A stretch of DNA of 64,000 nt from Pelagimonas sp017744045 (GCF_017744045.1 NZ_JAGHRD010000004.1), one strand, 5' to 3'; positions 7,845 to 17,187 are shown, counted from the stretch's first letter. Translations and numbers: made by a program. Notes: a model not told the origin generated them from the sequence alone.

Positions 7845-10800
7845 ATGCCGCTCTCAAACCACCGCCGTCTTGTCGATGAGCTGACCTATAGCGACGAGGC
7901 CGAGATCATCGCGACCCTGCGGGAGAGCGCCGCCTTGTCGGGATCGGAACGGGTCGATATCAGCGCGAAAGCGGCGCAATTGGTACGCGACATCCGCTCG
8001 TCTACCAAACCCGGCCTGATGGAAGTTTTCCTTGCCGAATACGGGCTGTCCACGGATGAAGGCATTGCCCTGATGTGCCTGGCCGAAGCGCTGCTGCGCG
8101 TGCCCGATGCCACCACCATGGACGCGCTGATCGAGGATAAGATCGCTCCGTCGAACTGGGGCAAACATATGGGGGCCTCGACCTCTCCGCTGGTGAATGC
8201 TTCGACCTGGGCGCTGATGCTGACAGGCAAAGTTTTGAAAGAGGACGCCCCCGGCCCCGTTGGCCACCTGCGTGGCGCGATCAAACGTCTGGGCGAGCCG
8301 GTGATCCGCACCGCCGTTGCCCGCGCGATGAAAGAAATGGGCGCGCAATTTGTTTTGGGGGAAACCATCCAATCCGCCATGAAACGCGGCAGCGCCATGG
8401 AGGACAAGGGCTATACCTATAGCTACGACATGTTGGGCGAAGCGGCGCGGACCGAAGCGGATGCCCGGCGCTATCACCTGGCCTATTCCCGCGCAATCTC
8501 GGCCATCGCGGATGCGGCGCACAGCGATGATATCCGTGAAAACCCCGGCATTTCGGTCAAGCTGTCGGCGCTTTATGCCCGTTACGACGAGATGCAGCGC
8601 GACGCAGTGATGCAAAATCTGGTGCCCCGCCTGCGCTCGCTGGCCGGTCTGGCGCGCTCGGCCGGGATCGGGCTGAACATTGATGCCGAAGAATCCGAGC
8701 GTCTCGCCCTGTCGCTGGATGTGATCGAAGCGGTGCTAAGCGATCCTTCCTTGACAGGTTGGGACGGGTTCGGCGTTGTGGTGCAGGCCTATGGCCAGCG
8801 CGCCGGCTGCACCATCGACTATCTCTATGAACTTGCCCAGAAACACGATCGCCGCATCATGGTGCGTCTGGTAAAGGGGGCCTATTGGGACAGCGAGATC
8901 AAAAAGGCCCAGGTGGCTGGTCTCGACGGCTTCCCGGTCTTCACTAACAAAGCCCATTCCGACATTTCCTATATCGCGAATGCCCGCAAATTGTTGAACA
9001 TGGTTGACCGGATCTATCCGCAATTTGCCACCCATAACGCCCATACGGTCAGCGCCATCCTTCATATGGCAGGCGACAAAGAAGCCTTTGAATTCCAGCG
9101 CTTGCACGGGATGGGCGAAACCCTGCATGATCTGGTGAAAGAGCAGAATTTGACCCGCTGCCGCATCTATGCCCCTGTGGGCGCGCATAGCGATCTACTG
9201 GCCTATTTGGTGCGGCGCCTGTTGGAAAACGGCGCGAACTCCTCTTTTGTGAACCAGATTGTCGACGAAGACGTCGCCCCCGAAGTGGTCGCCGCCGATC
9301 CGTTCGAAGAGGAGGTCACGGGAAAGATCACCTCAGGCCCCGATTTGTTTGCCCCGGAGCGGGTCAATTCCAAGGGTTTCGATCTGCGTCATCGCCCGAC
9401 ATTGGAGCAAATCGACGCCGCCCGCGCGCCCTTCCAGGCCGCACAATGGCAGGCCGCGCCCCTTGTGGCGAAAGACGCGCCATCCGGCACAATAAGCCCG
9501 GTGCTCAATCCGTCTTATCCCAGCGAAACCGTTGGCGCGATCACCTGGGCGACCCCGGAAACCGTGGCCATCGCCGCCGAGGCTGCGACTCCATGGGAGG
9601 CCTCCCCGGACGAGCGCGCCGCAGCGCTGAACCGCGCCGCCGACCTTTATGAGGCTCATTTTGGCGAATTCTTTGCTCTGCTGCATCGCGAAGCAGGCAA
9701 GACCAATCTCGACGTGGTGGCCGAGCTGCGCGAAGCGGTGGATTTCCTGCGCTACTATGCGGTGCGCAGCGCCGGGGCCCCGGCCCGTGGCGTCATCGCC
9801 TGCATCTCGCCCTGGAACTTCCCTCTGGCGATCTTTACCGGTCAAATCGCGGCGGCTTTGGCGGCAGGCAACGCTGTTTTGGCCAAACCGGCTGAACAAA
9901 CCTGCCTGATCGCCCATCGTGCCGTGCAATTGTTGCACGAGGCGGGCGTGCCGGTCACAGCCTTGCAACTGCTACCCGGTGCCGGGGATGTCGGCGCGGC
10001 ACTGACCTCGCAACCGCAGGTCGCGGGCGTGGCCTTTACCGGCTCGACCGAAACCGCGCAGATCATCCACAAATCCGTGGCCAAACACCTCGCCCCCGGC
10101 ACGCCGCTGATCGCGGAAACCGGCGGTTTGAACGCTATGATCGTCGACAGCACCGCCCTGCCTGAACAGGCCGTGCAAGCCATCGTCGAAAGCGCATTTC
10201 AATCGGCGGGCCAGCGCTGCTCAGCCCTGCGCTGCCTCTATGTACAAGAAGACATTGCCGAAGACTTCCTGGAAATGCTCACCGGGGCCATGGACACGCT
10301 GGTGCCCGCCAACCCGTGGGAACTGCGCTCAGACCTTGGCCCAGTGATCGACGAAGAGGCGCGCGCCGGGATCATGGCCCATATCGATCTGGCCCGCAGC
10401 GAAGGTCGCGAGATCAAGCGCTGCGCCGTGCCTGAAACCGGCTATTACGTGCCCCCCACCCTGGTGCGTATCAACGGTATCGCCGATCTGGAACGCGAGA
10501 TCTTTGGACCGGTTCTGCATGTGGCGACCTTCAAGGCCGATGAGGTCGATGCGGTGATCGATGCGATCAATGCCACCGGCTATGGCCTGACCTTTGGCCT
10601 GATGACGCGGATTGATGACCGGGTGCAGCATGTGACCGAGCGCGTCCACGCGGGCAATATCTATGTCAATCGCAACCAGATTGGCGCGATTGTCGGCAGC
10701 CAACCCTTTGGCGGTGAGGGTCTGTCGGGCACTGGCCCCAAAGCAGGCGGCCCGTTCTATGTCGATCGTTTCCGCCAACAGCCTGCCTCAGTTACGGGTC

Positions 10801-11261
10801 AGGACTGGGCCGGACAAGACAGCGCCGCACGCCTGCAATCGGCGCTTGAGGCAACGGGCCCTGCAACGCCAGAGGCAACGCTTGACCTGCCCGGACCAAC
10901 CGGTGAATCCAACCAGCACAGCCATATGGCCCGTCCACCAGTTATGTGCCTTGGCCCCGGAGCCGATTGCGCCGCCGCGCAGGCGCAGGCGGTCACAGCG
11001 CTTGGCGGCGTCGCGGTCGAGGCCCATGGATCGGTTCCTGCCGACGCCTTGCAAAGCCTGTCCGGTTTTGCTGGCGCGTTGTGGTGGGGCGATGAAGCCG
11101 AAGCGCGCGCCTATCGCACCGCTTTGGCAGAGCGCACCGGTGCGTTGATCCCGTTGATCACAGACGCGCCTGACATCGCCCATGTCCGCGCTGAGCGCCA
11201 TGTCTGCATCGACACCACCGCCGCCGGGGGCAATGCATCCTTGCTGGCAGGCGAAGGGTAA
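7845..11261 (+). CDS. putA: bifunctional proline dehydrogenase / L-glutamate gamma-semialdehyde dehydrogenase PutA
   Basis: An 1138-residue enzyme that oxidises proline to glutamate. The start is preceded by ACGGAGGA. The FAD-binding proline dehydrogenase barrel occupies residues about 130-460 (IMVRLVKGAYWDSEIK, MAGDKEAFEFQRLHGMGE). The aldehyde dehydrogenase domain occupies about 530-980, with GVIACISPWNFPLAIFTG, a catalytic Glu in AETGG and a catalytic Cys in SAGQRCSALR. No ribbon-helix-helix domain precedes the enzyme, so regulation should be through the divergent Lrp-type gene. The last 150 residues are a short C-terminal extension seen in longer PutA types. Confidence 0.96.
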   Translation: MPLSNHRRLVDELTYSDEAEIIATLRESAALSGSERVDISAKAAQLVRDIRSSTKPGLMEVFLAEYGLSTDEGIALMCLAEALLRVPDATTMDALIEDKIAPSNWGKHMGASTSPLVNASTWALMLTGKVLKEDAPGPVGHLRGAIKRLGEPVIRTAVARAMKEMGAQFVLGETIQSAMKRGSAMEDKGYTYSYDMLGEAARTEADARRYHLAYSRAISAIADAAHSDDIRENPGISVKLSALYARYDEMQRDAVMQNLVPRLRSLAGLARSAGIGLNIDAEESERLALSLDVIEAVLSDPSLTGWDGFGVVVQAYGQRAGCTIDYLYELAQKHDRRIMVRLVKGAYWDSEIKKAQVAGLDGFPVFTNKAHSDISYIANARKLLNMVDRIYPQFATHNAHTVSAILHMAGDKEAFEFQRLHGMGETLHDLVKEQNLTRCRIYAPVGAHSDLLAYLVRRLLENGANSSFVNQIVDEDVAPEVVAADPFEEEVTGKITSGPDLFAPERVNSKGFDLRHRPTLEQIDAARAPFQAAQWQAAPLVAKDAPSGTISPVLNPSYPSETVGAITWATPETVAIAAEAATPWEASPDERAAALNRAADLYEAHFGEFFALLHREAGKTNLDVVAELREAVDFLRYYAVRSAGAPARGVIACISPWNFPLAIFTGQIAAALAAGNAVLAKPAEQTCLIAHRAVQLLHEAGVPVTALQLLPGAGDVGAALTSQPQVAGVAFTGSTETAQIIHKSVAKHLAPGTPLIAETGGLNAMIVDSTALPEQAVQAIVESAFQSAGQRCSALRCLYVQEDIAEDFLEMLTGAMDTLVPANPWELRSDLGPVIDEEARAGIMAHIDLARSEGREIKRCAVPETGYYVPPTLVRINGIADLEREIFGPVLHVATFKADEVDAVIDAINATGYGLTFGLMTRIDDRVQHVTERVHAGNIYVNRNQIGAIVGSQPFGGEGLSGTGPKAGGPFYVDRFRQQPASVTGQDWAGQDSAARLQSALEATGPATPEATLDLPGPTGESNQHSHMARPPVMCLGPGADCAAAQAQAVTALGGVAVEAHGSVPADALQSLSGFAGALWWGDEAEARAYRTALAERTGALIPLITDAPDIAHVRAERHVCIDTTAAGGNASLLAGEG

Positions 11262-11283
11262 GCGCCCAATTCAAAACAGTTTT

Positions 11284-11311
11284 CAAGGCGGGGCCTCATG
11301 GTTCCGCCTTG
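11284..11311 (+). terminator. inverted repeat after putA
   Basis: Perfect 8-bp arms, CAAGGCGG at 11284-11291 and CCGCCTTG at 11304-11311, around a 12-nt loop. It lies 23 nt after the putA stop and 31 nt before the rhomboid gene. No T-tract follows, so it may be a stabilising or attenuating hairpin and not a full terminator. Confidence 0.45.
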
Positions 11312-11342
11312 ACGCGCGGGAACAAACTGGCACTCTGCCGCT

Positions 11343-12080
11343 ATGTTTCCAATCCGTGATCATAATCCCTCGGGGCGCACGCCCTATGTCACCTACGCGC
11401 TGATCGTGCTGAATGTGGTGATCTTTGTCTCAACCTGGCATCTCTCGGCCTCGCCCCGGCAGTTGCTGGCCTTTTACGCTGATTACGCACTGGTGCCGGT
11501 TTTCCTGAGCCAAGGGGATGGCTTTACCGGGCTGCTCACCTCGATGTTTCTGCATGGCGGCCTCGCCCACCTCGCGGGCAACATGCTGTTTCTGTTCATC
11601 TTTGGCGACAATATGGAAGATGAGATGGGCCATTTCGGCTTTCTCTTCTTTTACCTCGCCGCTGGGATTGCCGCCGGGTTGATCCATTACCTGTCCGCCC
11701 CCTATTCCAATGTCCCCACGGTCGGTGCCTCGGGTGCGATTGCCGGGGTGATGGGCGGTTATCTGCTGCTTTACCCACGCGCGCGCATCGACATCATTCT
11801 GATCCTGATCGTGTTTTTCAAAATCTTTCCAATCCCGGCCTGGATCACTTTGCTGATTTGGTTTGCCATGCAATTGATTGGCGGCGTCGGGTCAGACCCT
11901 AACGGCGGCGGCGTCGCTTACTGGGCCCATGCCGGTGGGTTTATTGCCGGGATCATCCTGACTTTGCCGACATTCCTGCGCCTTGGCGGCACGCGATTTT
12001 GGCATGACAACCAGTTCCATCCGCCCCATCCCGAGGCACAGTATTCTTATACCCAAGTCCCAAGGATCCGTCGAAAATGA
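11343..12080 (+). CDS. rhomboid family intramembrane serine protease
   Basis: A 245-residue polytopic membrane protein. The catalytic Ser130 is in VGASGAIAGVMGGY and the partner His196 is in YWAHAGGFIAG. The conserved first-helix HxxxN region is seen as HGGLAHLAGN (residues 71-80). Hydrophobic helices are visible at about 17-33, 65-90, 98-116, 128-144, 150-180 and 193-212. Its substrate is unknown. The last four bases overlap the start of the next gene (ATGA), so the two are translationally coupled. Confidence 0.93.
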   Translation: MFPIRDHNPSGRTPYVTYALIVLNVVIFVSTWHLSASPRQLLAFYADYALVPVFLSQGDGFTGLLTSMFLHGGLAHLAGNMLFLFIFGDNMEDEMGHFGFLFFYLAAGIAAGLIHYLSAPYSNVPTVGASGAIAGVMGGYLLLYPRARIDIILILIVFFKIFPIPAWITLLIWFAMQLIGGVGSDPNGGGVAYWAHAGGFIAGIILTLPTFLRLGGTRFWHDNQFHPPHPEAQYSYTQVPRIRRK

Positions 12081-12445
12081 GGGAAACTGTCAAAGCCACC
12101 TGCCATTGTGGCGCTGTCGAGTTGCTGGTCACCCTGAGCAATGGATTGAACACCGCACGCCGCTGCGATTGTTCTTTTTGCCGCCGGCGCGGAGCCCCGG
12201 CTGTATCCGCCCCTTTGGGGGGCATCGACGTGGTCAAGGGCGAAGACAAGCTGACGCTCTATTCCTTTAACACCCACACAGCGAAACATCGGTTCTGCTC
12301 GGTCTGTGGGATCTACATGTATCATCAACGCCGCTCAAACCCGAATGAATATGGGGTAAACCTCTATACAATCGAAGGGGTTGATCCCAAGGATATGGAA
12401 CCGGTGAAGTGGATGGATGGGGTGAACCATCCGTCGGATCAATAG
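12077..12445 (+). CDS. GFA/CENP-V fold zinc-binding protein
   Basis: A 122-residue protein with the zinc-ligand pattern of the glutathione-dependent formaldehyde-activating-like family: CHCGAVE (residues about 11-17), CDCSFCRRRG (about 35-44) and RFCSVCGIYMYH (about 76-87). The length is standard. The family name comes from one enzyme, and most members, including this one, have no assigned reaction. Its start overlaps the rhomboid stop. Ten nt separate its stop from the first PhyH gene, whose Shine-Dalgarno AGGGAGG fills that gap. Confidence 0.88.
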   Translation: MRETVKATCHCGAVELLVTLSNGLNTARRCDCSFCRRRGAPAVSAPLGGIDVVKGEDKLTLYSFNTHTAKHRFCSVCGIYMYHQRRSNPNEYGVNLYTIEGVDPKDMEPVKWMDGVNHPSDQ

Positions 12446-12454
12446 GGAGGCAAC

Positions 12455-13249
12455 ATGCATAATTTGGTAACGCAGGACCATGTGGATCAGTTCCAACGCG
12501 ATGGTGTCACCCTGATCAAGGGGCTTTGGGCGGATCATGTCGAGACGCTGCGCGCTGGCGTCGCGCGCAATATGGAAACCCCCGGCCCCTACGCGGCTGA
12601 GAACCTGCATAAGGGCGAGGCCGGGCGGTTTTTTGACGACTATTGCAATTGGCAACGCATTCCCGAATTTGAAACCGTTATCCGCAACAGTGCCGCCGCC
12701 GAAGTGGCCGCCGACCTGATGCAATCCCGCAGCACGCAGCTGTTTCACGACCATGTTCTGGTCAAGGAGCCCGGCACCTCCAAGCCAACCCCCTGGCATC
12801 AGGATGGCCCCTATTACTTTGTCTCCGGGCGTCAGACGGTCAGCTTTTGGTCGCCGCTAGACCCGGTGACCGAGGCCTCATTGCGCTGTGTCGCGGGATC
12901 ACATCTGTGGGAAAAGCCGGTGCTGCCCACCCGTTGGTTATCAGAAGAGAATTTCTATCCGGATGAAGACGCCTATATGCCCGTGCCGGACCCGGATGCC
13001 GAGGGGATGACCATTCTGGAATGGCAGATGGAACCGGGTGACGCAGTGGCCTTTAACTACGACATCCTGCATGGCGCACGCGGCAACACGACCGATCAAC
13101 GCCGACGCGCCTTTTCACTGCGCCTGCTTGGGGATGACGCGCGTTATGTCACCCGCCCTGGCCGCACCTCGCCCCCCTTTCCGGGACATGAGATGCAAGA
13201 GGGGCAAAGACTGCGCGAGGATTGGTTTCCGGTTTTGTTTGAGCGGTGA
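12455..13249 (+). CDS. phytanoyl-CoA dioxygenase (PhyH) family protein, copy A
   Basis: A 264-residue Fe(II)/2-oxoglutarate-dependent oxygenase-like protein. The iron facial triad starts with the WHQDGPYYF motif (His and Asp, residues about 111-113), and the distal His is probably in DILHGARGN near residue 205. An Arg for 2-oxoglutarate could be in RRRAFSLRLLGD. The SFWSPLDPVTEASLRCVAGS strand is typical of PhyH. The substrate is unknown. The stop codon overlaps the next gene (GTGA), which encodes a second, divergent PhyH protein. Confidence 0.88.
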   Translation: MHNLVTQDHVDQFQRDGVTLIKGLWADHVETLRAGVARNMETPGPYAAENLHKGEAGRFFDDYCNWQRIPEFETVIRNSAAAEVAADLMQSRSTQLFHDHVLVKEPGTSKPTPWHQDGPYYFVSGRQTVSFWSPLDPVTEASLRCVAGSHLWEKPVLPTRWLSEENFYPDEDAYMPVPDPDAEGMTILEWQMEPGDAVAFNYDILHGARGNTTDQRRRAFSLRLLGDDARYVTRPGRTSPPFPGHEMQEGQRLREDWFPVLFER

Positions 13250-13893
13250 AGCTGCCTGACAAACCCTATTGGCTTCGCAATGCGGTTCGTCGGGATGTGG
13301 CGCAAGAGCTGAGGACCCTCAGCCTGGCAGCCAAGCGCCCCGGCACCCGCATTGATATGGGCTCAGACATCGCGCTTTTGCTCGCGCAAAATCTGCCGCT
13401 GCATCTCATTGCCTCAGGGGCCGTCATCACGCGGATTGTTGGTTTCGACAAGAAACAGGGTCAGAATTGGACCCTGCCTTGGCATCAAGATCGGGTTATC
13501 GCAGTGGCAAAGCAACAGGAGGTGCCGGGCTACAAAAAATGGTCTTGCAAGGCGGGTATCTGGCATTGTGAACCGCCTAAACATGTTTTGGAAACGATGC
13601 TCTTTACGCGGCTCTTGCTAGAGGACGTTGGCCCGGATCAAGGGGGGATGGAATTCGCCGCAGGCAGTCATTGCGCGGGCCTGGTCCCATCGGATCTGGC
13701 CGAAGACCAAGCCAAACGTTTCCCAAAAGAGGTGGAGACCGGCAAGGCTGGCGATCTCTTGGTGATGCCGATGCTCACGCTGCACAGATCAGGTAAGACA
13801 CACAGCGCAAAATCCCGCGCGGTGTTGCGCATTGATTTGGCGACGCAAGCGCTGCCTGCCCCGCTTCAATGGCTTAGCCTTCGGAACGAATGA
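13246..13893 (+). CDS. phytanoyl-CoA dioxygenase (PhyH)-like protein, copy B
   Basis: A 215-residue protein starting at GTG within the stop of the preceding gene (GTGA overlap). The iron-site HxD is in TLPWHQDRVIAVA (residues about 80-82) and a distal His is probably in LTLHRSGKTH; DQGGMEFAAGSH gives the core strand. It is shorter than copy A and has little overall identity by eye, so it is unlikely to be a recent duplicate. The pair could act on related substrates. The 3' end overlaps the convergent inositol monophosphatase gene by 20 bp. Confidence 0.82.
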   Translation: MKLPDKPYWLRNAVRRDVAQELRTLSLAAKRPGTRIDMGSDIALLLAQNLPLHLIASGAVITRIVGFDKKQGQNWTLPWHQDRVIAVAKQQEVPGYKKWSCKAGIWHCEPPKHVLETMLFTRLLLEDVGPDQGGMEFAAGSHCAGLVPSDLAEDQAKRFPKEVETGKAGDLLVMPMLTLHRSGKTHSAKSRAVLRIDLATQALPAPLQWLSLRNE

Positions 13894-14671
13894 CCTTGGC
13901 AAAGGTGCTGAAGATGTCGTTGTTGGCGCAGATCAGGCTGCCGGTTTCCAGCGGATCCTGGTCTGCGCCGCGGATGCCTTCGACCAGAGCGCCAGCCTCT
14001 TTGGCGATCAGGTAACCGGCGGCGATGTCCCAAAGGTTCAGCTCACGTTCCCAATAACCGTCATAGCGGCCAGCAGCGACATAGGCCAAATCCAGAGCGG
14101 CAGAGCCAAAACGGCGCACACCGGCGCATTCGGGCATGATGCGCGCCAGATCCTTGAGCGTAGCGGGCAGGGTGCGCTTGGCGGCAAAAGGGATGCCGGT
14201 CGCAAACACGCCTTCGATCATGCGGCGGCGGCCAGACACGCGGATACGGTTGCTGTCATTCAACCAGGCCCCTGCCCCGCGCTCGGCATAGAACATTTCG
14301 TCTTTGGCCGGGTCAAACACCACGGCAGAGACGATCTGGCCTTTGTGCTCCAACGCGATGGATACGGCCCAATGGGGCAACCCGTGCAAAAAGTTGGTGG
14401 TGCCATCCAGCGGGTCAACGATCCAGCGGCGTGTCGGGTCTTGGCCCGCGATTTCGTCGCTTTCTTCGCCCAACCAGCCATAGGTCGGACGCGCGCCCAT
14501 CAATTCCTCTTTGAGGATGTTTTCAGCCGCCACATCCGCACGCGACACAAAATCCCCCGCGCCTTTCATCGACACCTGGAGGTTTTCGACCTCACGGAAA
14601 TCCTTGACCAGAGAGCGACCCGCTTTGCGTGCGGCCTTGATCATGATGTTGAGATTTGCACTGCCTTGCAT
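13874..14671 (-). CDS. suhB: inositol-1-monophosphatase family protein SuhB
   Basis: A 265-residue Mg-dependent phosphatase of the IMPase/FBPase superfamily. Metal ligands are visible in WLGEESDE (Glu69 or Glu70) and WIVDPLDGTTNF (Asp86, Asp89), and the second motif is ELNLWDIAAGYLIAKEAG near residue 217. Such proteins dephosphorylate inositol phosphate; in E. coli SuhB also binds the ribosomal RNA transcription complex. It appears monocistronic and convergent with the second PhyH gene. Confidence 0.92.
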   Translation of the reverse strand: MQGSANLNIMIKAARKAGRSLVKDFREVENLQVSMKGAGDFVSRADVAAENILKEELMGARPTYGWLGEESDEIAGQDPTRRWIVDPLDGTTNFLHGLPHWAVSIALEHKGQIVSAVVFDPAKDEMFYAERGAGAWLNDSNRIRVSGRRRMIEGVFATGIPFAAKRTLPATLKDLARIMPECAGVRRFGSAALDLAYVAAGRYDGYWERELNLWDIAAGYLIAKEAGALVEGIRGADQDPLETGSLICANNDIFSTFAKVIRSEG

Positions 14672-14764
14672 GGCTTGCCCCGTGAGATGGAATGTGGTGG
14701 TGAAACGCGATCAGGCCGCGCATATACGCGGCCTGAGAGCAATTGCCAAGAGCGAAGCATCTCC

Positions 14765-15082
14765 TTAGCGGACGACGACACCCTTTTCGCCAACCGGAGC
14801 GTAAACGCGCGGGGCGTGGTATTTCGGCTTGGAAGCTTTGTGCACCTTGCCGGGACGGTCGATATAGGGGCCTGCATTGGGTGTGCCGCAGCAGATCACG
14901 CCGCCCATCATCACCGGCTGAAGCCCCGCCGGGCAGTAGTTAGGCGCGTTGTAGGAATGCGCCAAGGTATTGGAATTCGGGTTATTTGTCCCGTCGCCCA
15001 TATACATGTCACCCCAAGCCAACGCCGCAGAGCCAGAAACGGCCATGGCAGCAGCCGCAACAAAAATCCGTGCAATACGCAT
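14765..15082 (-). CDS. small exported protein
   Basis: I choose the ATG at 15082 because GGGGGAT precedes it by a normal distance; the frame extends four codons further. A Sec signal peptide (MRIARIFVAAAAMAVSGSAA, cut near ALA-WGD) is clear. The mature part, about 80 residues, is rich in Asn, Pro and Gly with cysteines in NYCPAG and VICCGTP, and ends in a basic, Tyr/Pro-rich tail. No family is recognised. It lies 90 nt downstream of the suhB start region on the same strand. Confidence 0.7.
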   Translation of the reverse strand: MRIARIFVAAAAMAVSGSAALAWGDMYMGDGTNNPNSNTLAHSYNAPNYCPAGLQPVMMGGVICCGTPNAGPYIDRPGKVHKASKPKYHAPRVYAPVGEKGVVVR

Positions 15083-15442
15083 GATATCCCCCATTGAAGA
15101 CTGGTTAATCCCAAGTTTTGTTCAAGCTACCAGCACAGGCGCATTAGTCAATTTATTAGTCAATTTATTCGGGCGAAAAACCGTTGAAAACACGGAGAAT
15201 TTGCACGAATCCAGTCTAGGCGCACCGGCTGCGGGCAAAATTGGGGTGTTGGAGTTCGACAGGCTTTTCACGCCACAATGCTCTGGATTACGTATGATTC
15301 CCCCATTCTTTGCCGTGCCCGGGGCCCTGTTGAAACATTTGAACCGCATTTCACACATGGGTTCACAGGCGCTTGAGCGGGGCTTTTGCAAGGCCGATCT
15401 GTCGCGCATCTTGGTGGAAACCCGACCCAAAGGAGCCCCGCT
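15083..15442. other. non-coding interval with short direct repeat
   Basis: About 360 bp between two divergent small exported-protein genes. Two adjacent copies of TAGTCAATTTAT lie at about 15145-15169 in a locally AT-rich stretch, possibly part of a promoter or operator. A minus-strand frame passes through but has no start signal or family-like sequence. Confidence 0.4.
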
Positions 15443-15904
15443 ATGACCACTTTGACCCGCCGTTCCCTTCTTGGCCTGTCCCTTGCCGCCCCCGCCCTGA
15501 TGCTGAGCGCCCAAAGCGCCTTGGCAAAAGAACCTGAAACCTATGCCGAAAACGGTGTGGCGATCGATGGGTCTGACGCTGTGGCCTATTTCGATGGCAA
15601 CGGCCCGGTGGCCGGATCCGCCGCCCATAGCGTGACCTGGAAAGGGGCCGAGTGGCGCTTTGCCTCGGCGGAAAATGCGGCCAAGTTCAAAGCTGACCCG
15701 ATGGCTTATGCCCCACAATTCGGCGGCTATTGCGCCTTTGCCGCCTCGCGCGGATACCTCGCCCCGACCACGCCCGAGGCCTGGACGATCTACGAAGGCA
15801 AACTTTATCTGAATGCCAATCTGCGCGCCCGCGAGCTGTGGCTGCAGGATGTTCCGGGCAATATTGCTAAGGGCGAAGCCAACTGGCCCGGCATTCTGGG
15901 TTAA
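15443..15904 (+). CDS. exported YHS-domain protein
   Basis: The ATG at 15443 follows AAAGGAG by eight nt; the frame upstream is ignored. The N-terminus TTLTRRSLLGLSLAAPAL has a twin-arginine-like signal, cleaved near ALA-KEP. The mature part holds a YHS segment (SDAVAYFDGNGPVAGS, then WRFASAENAAKFKADPMAYAP and FGGYCAFAA), a small fold implicated in metal binding or sensing. Similar exported YHS proteins are common in roseobacters; the ligand is not known. It is likely monocistronic. Confidence 0.87.
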   Translation: MTTLTRRSLLGLSLAAPALMLSAQSALAKEPETYAENGVAIDGSDAVAYFDGNGPVAGSAAHSVTWKGAEWRFASAENAAKFKADPMAYAPQFGGYCAFAASRGYLAPTTPEAWTIYEGKLYLNANLRARELWLQDVPGNIAKGEANWPGILG

Positions 15905-16065
15905 TGTTCTGGGCTAAGAAAACAGGGCGCTCGCAGGGCAGGCTTGACCGTGCCTGCCCTATGAGCGCACGCTCTATTAACCATAATACAGGAGCTTTCT
16001 GTCAGCCTTCCGCCATTCGAATTCCCCTTGTGTCAAAGGAACCGATCCGCAACCGGAGTGAGCCC

Positions 16066-16344
16066 ATGTCCCAGATCCTGCCCCTTCTGAGCCTTTATTA
16101 CCTTTGCGATCTCGCTGCGGCGGAGCGCTGGATGAACAAAGAAGAGGTGGATCGCTGCATGGCCAACTACAATGAGCTCAAGCTTGAGTTTATTGACGAG
16201 ACCCCGGCACCATTGGGCACCCCTGAACGTGCTGCGCAAAACCTGCTGGGCTATCGTGGGCTGAAAGCATGGGAAGCAGCCAATCCTGAAATAGTTGAAG
16301 AATTGCGTGCTGAAGCTCGGTTGCGCCTGCGCCACAGACCCTGA
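16066..16344 (+). CDS. hypothetical protein, 92 aa
   Basis: The chosen ATG is preceded by CGGAGTGAG with suitable spacing. The protein starts SQILPLLSLYYLCDLAAAERW and then becomes charged and helical (NKEEVDRCMANYNELKLEFI, then VEELRAEARLRLRHRP at the end). No domain is recognised. It lies 160 nt after the YHS gene and convergent with the cupin gene. The ribosome binding site and length support a real small gene. Confidence 0.6.
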   Translation: MSQILPLLSLYYLCDLAAAERWMNKEEVDRCMANYNELKLEFIDETPAPLGTPERAAQNLLGYRGLKAWEAANPEIVEELRAEARLRLRHRP

Positions 16345-16365
16345 GGCACCGCCGAAGGGCTGTTT

Positions 16366-16677
16366 CTATACGCTTCCTGCGGTCTCAATCACCAAAACCC
16401 GCACGGCCCCTTGGGGATGGGCGACATGTTCATCGCCGTCTTCGGCATGAAAAATATCCCCGACTTGCAACGGGATGACCGAGACTTCGCCCGCTTGGCG
16501 CACATGCATGTCGACCTTGCCGTCCAGCACCACAAACACCTCGGACCCATCATTCACATGCCATTTATATGGCGCATCGGTCCAATGCAGCCGGATGCTG
16601 GCATTTTCGATCAGATCTATTTCCAAAGCCTGCCAGGCTTTGGTTCCTGTGAATTCTTGTGGTGTGATTTTTCGCAT
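16366..16677 (-). CDS. cupin-domain protein
   Basis: Start taken at the internal ATG at 16677, with GAGGAA eight nt upstream. The 103-residue product is a single cupin barrel: YKWHVNDGSEVFVVLDGKVDMHV gives the first cupin motif with its metal-binding His and Glu, and FHAEDGDEHVAHPQG gives the second. The substrate is unknown. It is divergent from the AsnC-type regulator gene 96 nt away, so the regulator may control it. Confidence 0.85.
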   Translation of the reverse strand: MRKITPQEFTGTKAWQALEIDLIENASIRLHWTDAPYKWHVNDGSEVFVVLDGKVDMHVRQAGEVSVIPLQVGDIFHAEDGDEHVAHPQGAVRVLVIETAGSV

Positions 16678-16773
16678 CGCATTTCCTCGCTTTGGCGGGC
16701 AATCTAGAGGGTGAACCGGCAGCAAAACAGATTGCGAACCGCCGGTTATGCCCTGCGAAGTGAAGGAAATGCC

Positions 16774-17187
16774 GTGGATCTCACCGACAAACGCATTGCG
16801 ACGCTGTTACAATCCAATGCCCGGATGAGCTTTGCCGAAATTGGCCGGGTGATCGCCTTGTCTCGGACGGCTGTTCAGGATCGTGTGACCCGGATGGAAG
16901 AGCGCGGAGAGATCACCGGGTTTCATGCGCATTTGGCTGACCCGGACGCGCTTGGGCTGGCGGCGGTGATTTTTGTGCGCATCAACACCCGCCCCTGCCA
17001 GCCGGTTCTGGAATGGCTGCGGCAACTCGAAGGGGTCAGTTCCGTGCAATCGCTTTCCGGGGAAACCGATGCGATCCTGCATTGCCGATTGCCCAGCGCG
17101 GATCACCTGACCCGGCTCAATGACCAGATCGGCGCGCATTCCGCGATAACCGAGGCGCGTTCAAGCCTGGTTTTGAAAACCCTGTAA
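16774..17187 (+). CDS. Lrp/AsnC-family transcriptional regulator
   Basis: I start at GTG 16774, which has AAGGA upstream and gives the canonical opening VDLTDKRIATLLQSNARMSF of an AsnC winged helix (residues about 2-60). The C-terminal RAM domain spans about 65-137. It would sense a small ligand, probably an amino acid. It is divergent from the cupin gene, the likeliest target. The stop codon lies within the T-run of a terminator that serves a minus-strand small gene. Confidence 0.85.
   Translation: MDLTDKRIATLLQSNARMSFAEIGRVIALSRTAVQDRVTRMEERGEITGFHAHLADPDALGLAAVIFVRINTRPCQPVLEWLRQLEGVSSVQSLSGETDAILHCRLPSADHLTRLNDQIGAHSAITEARSSLVLKTL

Noticed and set aside
13832..15097. A 421-codon plus-strand frame opposite suhB
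   Set aside because: Its complement encodes a clear IMPase and a signal-peptide protein; the frame itself has no recognisable domain.
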